DNA from: Sphingobacteriales bacterium
GTDB taxonomy: Bacteria > Bacteroidota > Bacteroidia > Chitinophagales > Chitinophagaceae
Length of the DNA: 7,952 nucleotides
Direction: 5' to 3'
Assembly: GCA_947463665.1 (NCBI GenBank)
Contig: CANHUD010000103.1
Coordinates: 1 to 7,952, forward strand
Below the pieces are notes generated by a model. That model was not told the origin of the DNA, made no database searches, and was given only the letters and a program-made list of their open reading frames with translations. This document shows, piece by piece, positions 5,974-7,952 of this stretch. Made by a program: the position numbers and the translations under genes. Every line of letters starts with the position of its first letter. The stretch's first letter is position 1.

Positions 5974-6001
5974 GTGCATGCGAGCGTGCACCATTTTTTT
6001 T
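5973..6001 (+). terminator. Terminator-like hairpin and T-tract over the receptor start codon
   Basis: GGTGCATG (5973-5980) pairs with CGTGCACC (5985-5992) in an 8-bp stem with one G-U pair and the tetraloop CGAG, followed by A and eight T's (5994-6001). This is the form of an intrinsic terminator and the only one downstream of the thiolase, 61 nt after its stop. The receptor ATG is in the 5' arm and the T-tract encodes part of its signal peptide (codons ATT TTT TTT). It may end thiolase transcripts; a chance product of signal-peptide codons is possible. Confidence 0.5.
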
Positions 6002-7952
6002 CTGGTTCTCATTAGTTCCTTAGGCGTTTCAGCGCAGTGTGTGCTGGAATTGTCGGGGGTGGTGAGTGATTTGGACACCCGTGAGCGCTTATCGGAGGCT
6101 ACGGTAACGATCCGGGAGTTGAATCGTTCGGTACGTTCGGATGGGAAGGGGGAGTATGTGTTGAAGGGCCTTTGTCCGGGCAGTTACACGGTGGTGGTTT
6201 CTCATGTGAGTTGTCAGCCGTATTCGTTTCATATTGATTTGCGGGAAGACCAGCATCGGGATGTGGCATTGTCGCATGCAGCGGAGCAATTGAGGGAAGT
6301 CATCGTACGAACGGCTGCGGGTGCCGGCACTACGGCTGTTTCGGCAGAACTGAAGGGGCGGGCACTGGAAGCGACCCGTGGGCTGACCTTGGGGGAATCG
6401 TTGCGGTCATTGAATGGGGTGACCACTTTGCAGACGGGCAATAACATTTACAAGCCGGTGATACACGGCTTGCATAGCAATAGGGTATTGATATTGAACA
6501 ACGGGATCCGGCAGGAGGGGCAGCAGTGGGGCAGTGAGCATGCGCCGGAGATCGATCCGTTCATTGCGAACCGGTTAACGGTGATTAAGGGAGCTTCATC
6601 CATTCGGTATGGCGGGGATGCGATCGGAGGGGTAGTATTGGTGGAGCCCAAGTTGCTTCCTTATGGAGTGAAGGGTATAAATGGCGAACTGAATACTGCT
6701 GTGTTCAGCAACAACCGGCAGGGCGTATTGTCGGCCATGGCAGAAGGAAGTCCGGCGGGTAAGCCTGCCTATGCCTGGCGTTTACAGGGAACGGTACGCA
6801 GGGGTGGGAATGCCCGCACGCCCGGGTACTGGCTGGCGAATTCCGGGGCAGAGGAGATGAATATGTCGGCCACCATTGGAAAACGTGGGGAACGATCCGG
6901 CTCTGAGTTGTTTTACAGTCTGTTCAGTACGCGTTTGGGTATTTTTTCCGGGGCGCATATTGGGAATGTTACGGATCTGATGCAGGCCATAACGGCCGGA
7001 CAGCCACCGGCCTATATTCAGGAGGAAGGATTCAGCTATGCCATTGGTCGGCCTTATCAGCAGGTGATGCACCAGCTGGTGAAGTGGAAATCCTTTTGGG
7101 AGTTAGGTGATGCGGCTCGTTTTCAGGTTACATCTTCCTGGCAATACAACCAGCGAAGAGAATATGATATTATCCGTTCGGCCCGGACGGCTCCGCAGCT
7201 AGAGTTAGGATTGGGTACTGGTGGACTGGAAGCGGTACTGGACCATTTTGGCGGGCAGCGACTCAAAGGTTCGGTAGGTTTCAGCGGCATGTACCAGTTG
7301 AACCAATATGGATTCCGCTATTTCATACCGAACTATCGATCGCTGAATCTGGGTTTTTTTGTGGCGGAGAAATACACCATTGGTTCCTGGGTGATGGAAG
7401 CAGGTTTGCGCTTTGATCACCGGAATCTGACACGGGTAACAGACAATGATGATGTGCCTTTTAACACCCGTATGGGAAGGGAGCTGGCACCCGGTGCTCC
7501 TTATGGTGAGCGTTTTTTCAATGGTTTTTCCGGCAATCTGGGGGTGAATTATCGTAAGGATAACTGGAAGTTTGTATTGTCTGGCACAACAGCCTGGCGG
7601 GCCCCTCAGGTGAATGAATTGTTCAGTGACGGGTTGCATCATGGGGCTGCAAGAATTGAGACGGGGAGGTCGGACATGCAGACAGAGCGTTCCTGGGGGC
7701 TAGCTACAGCCATAGAATATGAAGATTCAAAATGGATGCTTGAAGTTGATCTTTATCATAAGCGTATTGATCGTTTCATTTATCTGAAGCCCAGTTTTCC
7801 TCCTCAGCTGACGATACGGGGAGCCTTTCCTTCTTTTGTTTTTGATCAGACCGATGCTCAGCTGAATGGAGCGGATGTGCAGGCTTCGTATCTGTTGGAT
7901 AATCATTTTCGGGTGCAGGCGAAGGCCAGTTTGTTGCGGGCTTTTGATCTGA
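5978..7952 (+). CDS. TonB-dependent outer-membrane receptor (3' end outside window)
   Basis: An outer-membrane beta-barrel that imports a scarce ligand, such as a metal complex, siderophore or cofactor, using TonB-ExbBD energy. I translated 658 codons with no internal stop. A signal peptide (1-19, MRACTIFFLVLISSLGVSA) precedes the mature start QC. A carboxypeptidase-regulatory-like domain (about 25-98) has SGVVSD, DGKGEYVLKGLCPGSYTVVV and SHVSC. A possible TonB box is LREVIVRT (105-112). The plug (about 115-223) has GLHSNRVLILNNGIRQEGQQ (164-183), WGSEHAPEID, and VIKGASSIRYGGDAIGGVV (202-220). The barrel follows, including WRAPQVNELFSDGLHHGAAR, a family-typical segment with paired His. Relatives are usually near 750-800 residues, so perhaps 100-150 are missing. 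There is no SusD-like partner or SusC-type length, so glycan import is less likely than metal or siderophore import. The substrate is unknown. Confidence 0.9.
   Translation, partial: MRACTIFFLVLISSLGVSAQCVLELSGVVSDLDTRERLSEATVTIRELNRSVRSDGKGEYVLKGLCPGSYTVVVSHVSCQPYSFHIDLREDQHRDVALSHAAEQLREVIVRTAAGAGTTAVSAELKGRALEATRGLTLGESLRSLNGVTTLQTGNNIYKPVIHGLHSNRVLILNNGIRQEGQQWGSEHAPEIDPFIANRLTVIKGASSIRYGGDAIGGVVLVEPKLLPYGVKGINGELNTAVFSNNRQGVLSAMAEGSPAGKPAYAWRLQGTVRRGGNARTPGYWLANSGAEEMNMSATIGKRGERSGSELFYSLFSTRLGIFSGAHIGNVTDLMQAITAGQPPAYIQEEGFSYAIGRPYQQVMHQLVKWKSFWELGDAARFQVTSSWQYNQRREYDIIRSARTAPQLELGLGTGGLEAVLDHFGGQRLKGSVGFSGMYQLNQYGFRYFIPNYRSLNLGFFVAEKYTIGSWVMEAGLRFDHRNLTRVTDNDDVPFNTRMGRELAPGAPYGERFFNGFSGNLGVNYRKDNWKFVLSGTTAWRAPQVNELFSDGLHHGAARIETGRSDMQTERSWGLATAIEYEDSKWMLEVDLYHKRIDRFIYLKPSFPPQLTIRGAFPSFVFDQTDAQLNGADVQASYLLDNHFRVQAKASLLRAFDL

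Noticed and set aside
7205..7642. Minus-strand open frame of 145 codons opposite the receptor
   Set aside because: The plus-strand frame is an uninterrupted TonB receptor barrel; the antisense product has no recognisable feature.

Overview
The window looks like core chromosome of a member of the Bacteroidota, most plausibly a Chitinophaga-like lineage; the lineage is inference. Three things in the sequence point there. Promoters fit the Bacteroidota pattern TTG / about 19 bp / TAnnTTTG, with perfect -7 boxes before pheT and before the last gene. No start codon has a convincing Shine-Dalgarno sequence. The last gene is a TonB-dependent receptor with an N-terminal carboxypeptidase-regulatory-like domain, a common layout in this phylum. 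I saw no insertion sequence, prophage, CRISPR array, tRNA or rRNA, and no broken gene.

Layout from left to right. At 1-266 (minus) is the 5' end of pheT, cut by the window edge, with its promoter at 291-320. The 230-bp divergent spacer between pheT and dnaB holds a compact array of DnaA-box-like 9-mers (321-383), all in one orientation and nearly in helical phase, followed by an A+T-rich stretch. dnaB (replicative helicase) and rsmE (16S rRNA m3U1498 methyltransferase) follow on the plus strand with a 2-bp gap, so they are probably one operon. A hairpin terminator at 2774-2812 serves both the rightward dnaB-rsmE unit and the leftward pyrD-terC unit. On the minus strand, pyrD (quinone-dependent dihydroorotate dehydrogenase) is followed after 21 bp by a TerC/Alx-family membrane protein. 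An 86-bp divergent spacer separates pyrD from a plus-strand FadA-type thiolase. A 66-bp spacer then leads to the TonB-dependent receptor, which runs off the right edge.

The genes are mostly housekeeping: translation (pheT, rsmE), replication (dnaB), pyrimidine synthesis (pyrD), probable Mn2+/metal handling (TerC family), acyl-CoA thiolysis, and outer-membrane uptake. They do not form one dedicated pathway. The most notable structure is in the control regions. First, the DnaA-box-like array sits between two genes transcribed away from each other, one of them the helicase loaded at origins. Second, the thiolase/receptor junction packs a 25-bp inverted repeat over the -33 box, a perfect -7 box only 4 nt before the ATG, and a terminator-like hairpin plus eight T's built over the receptor's first codons.
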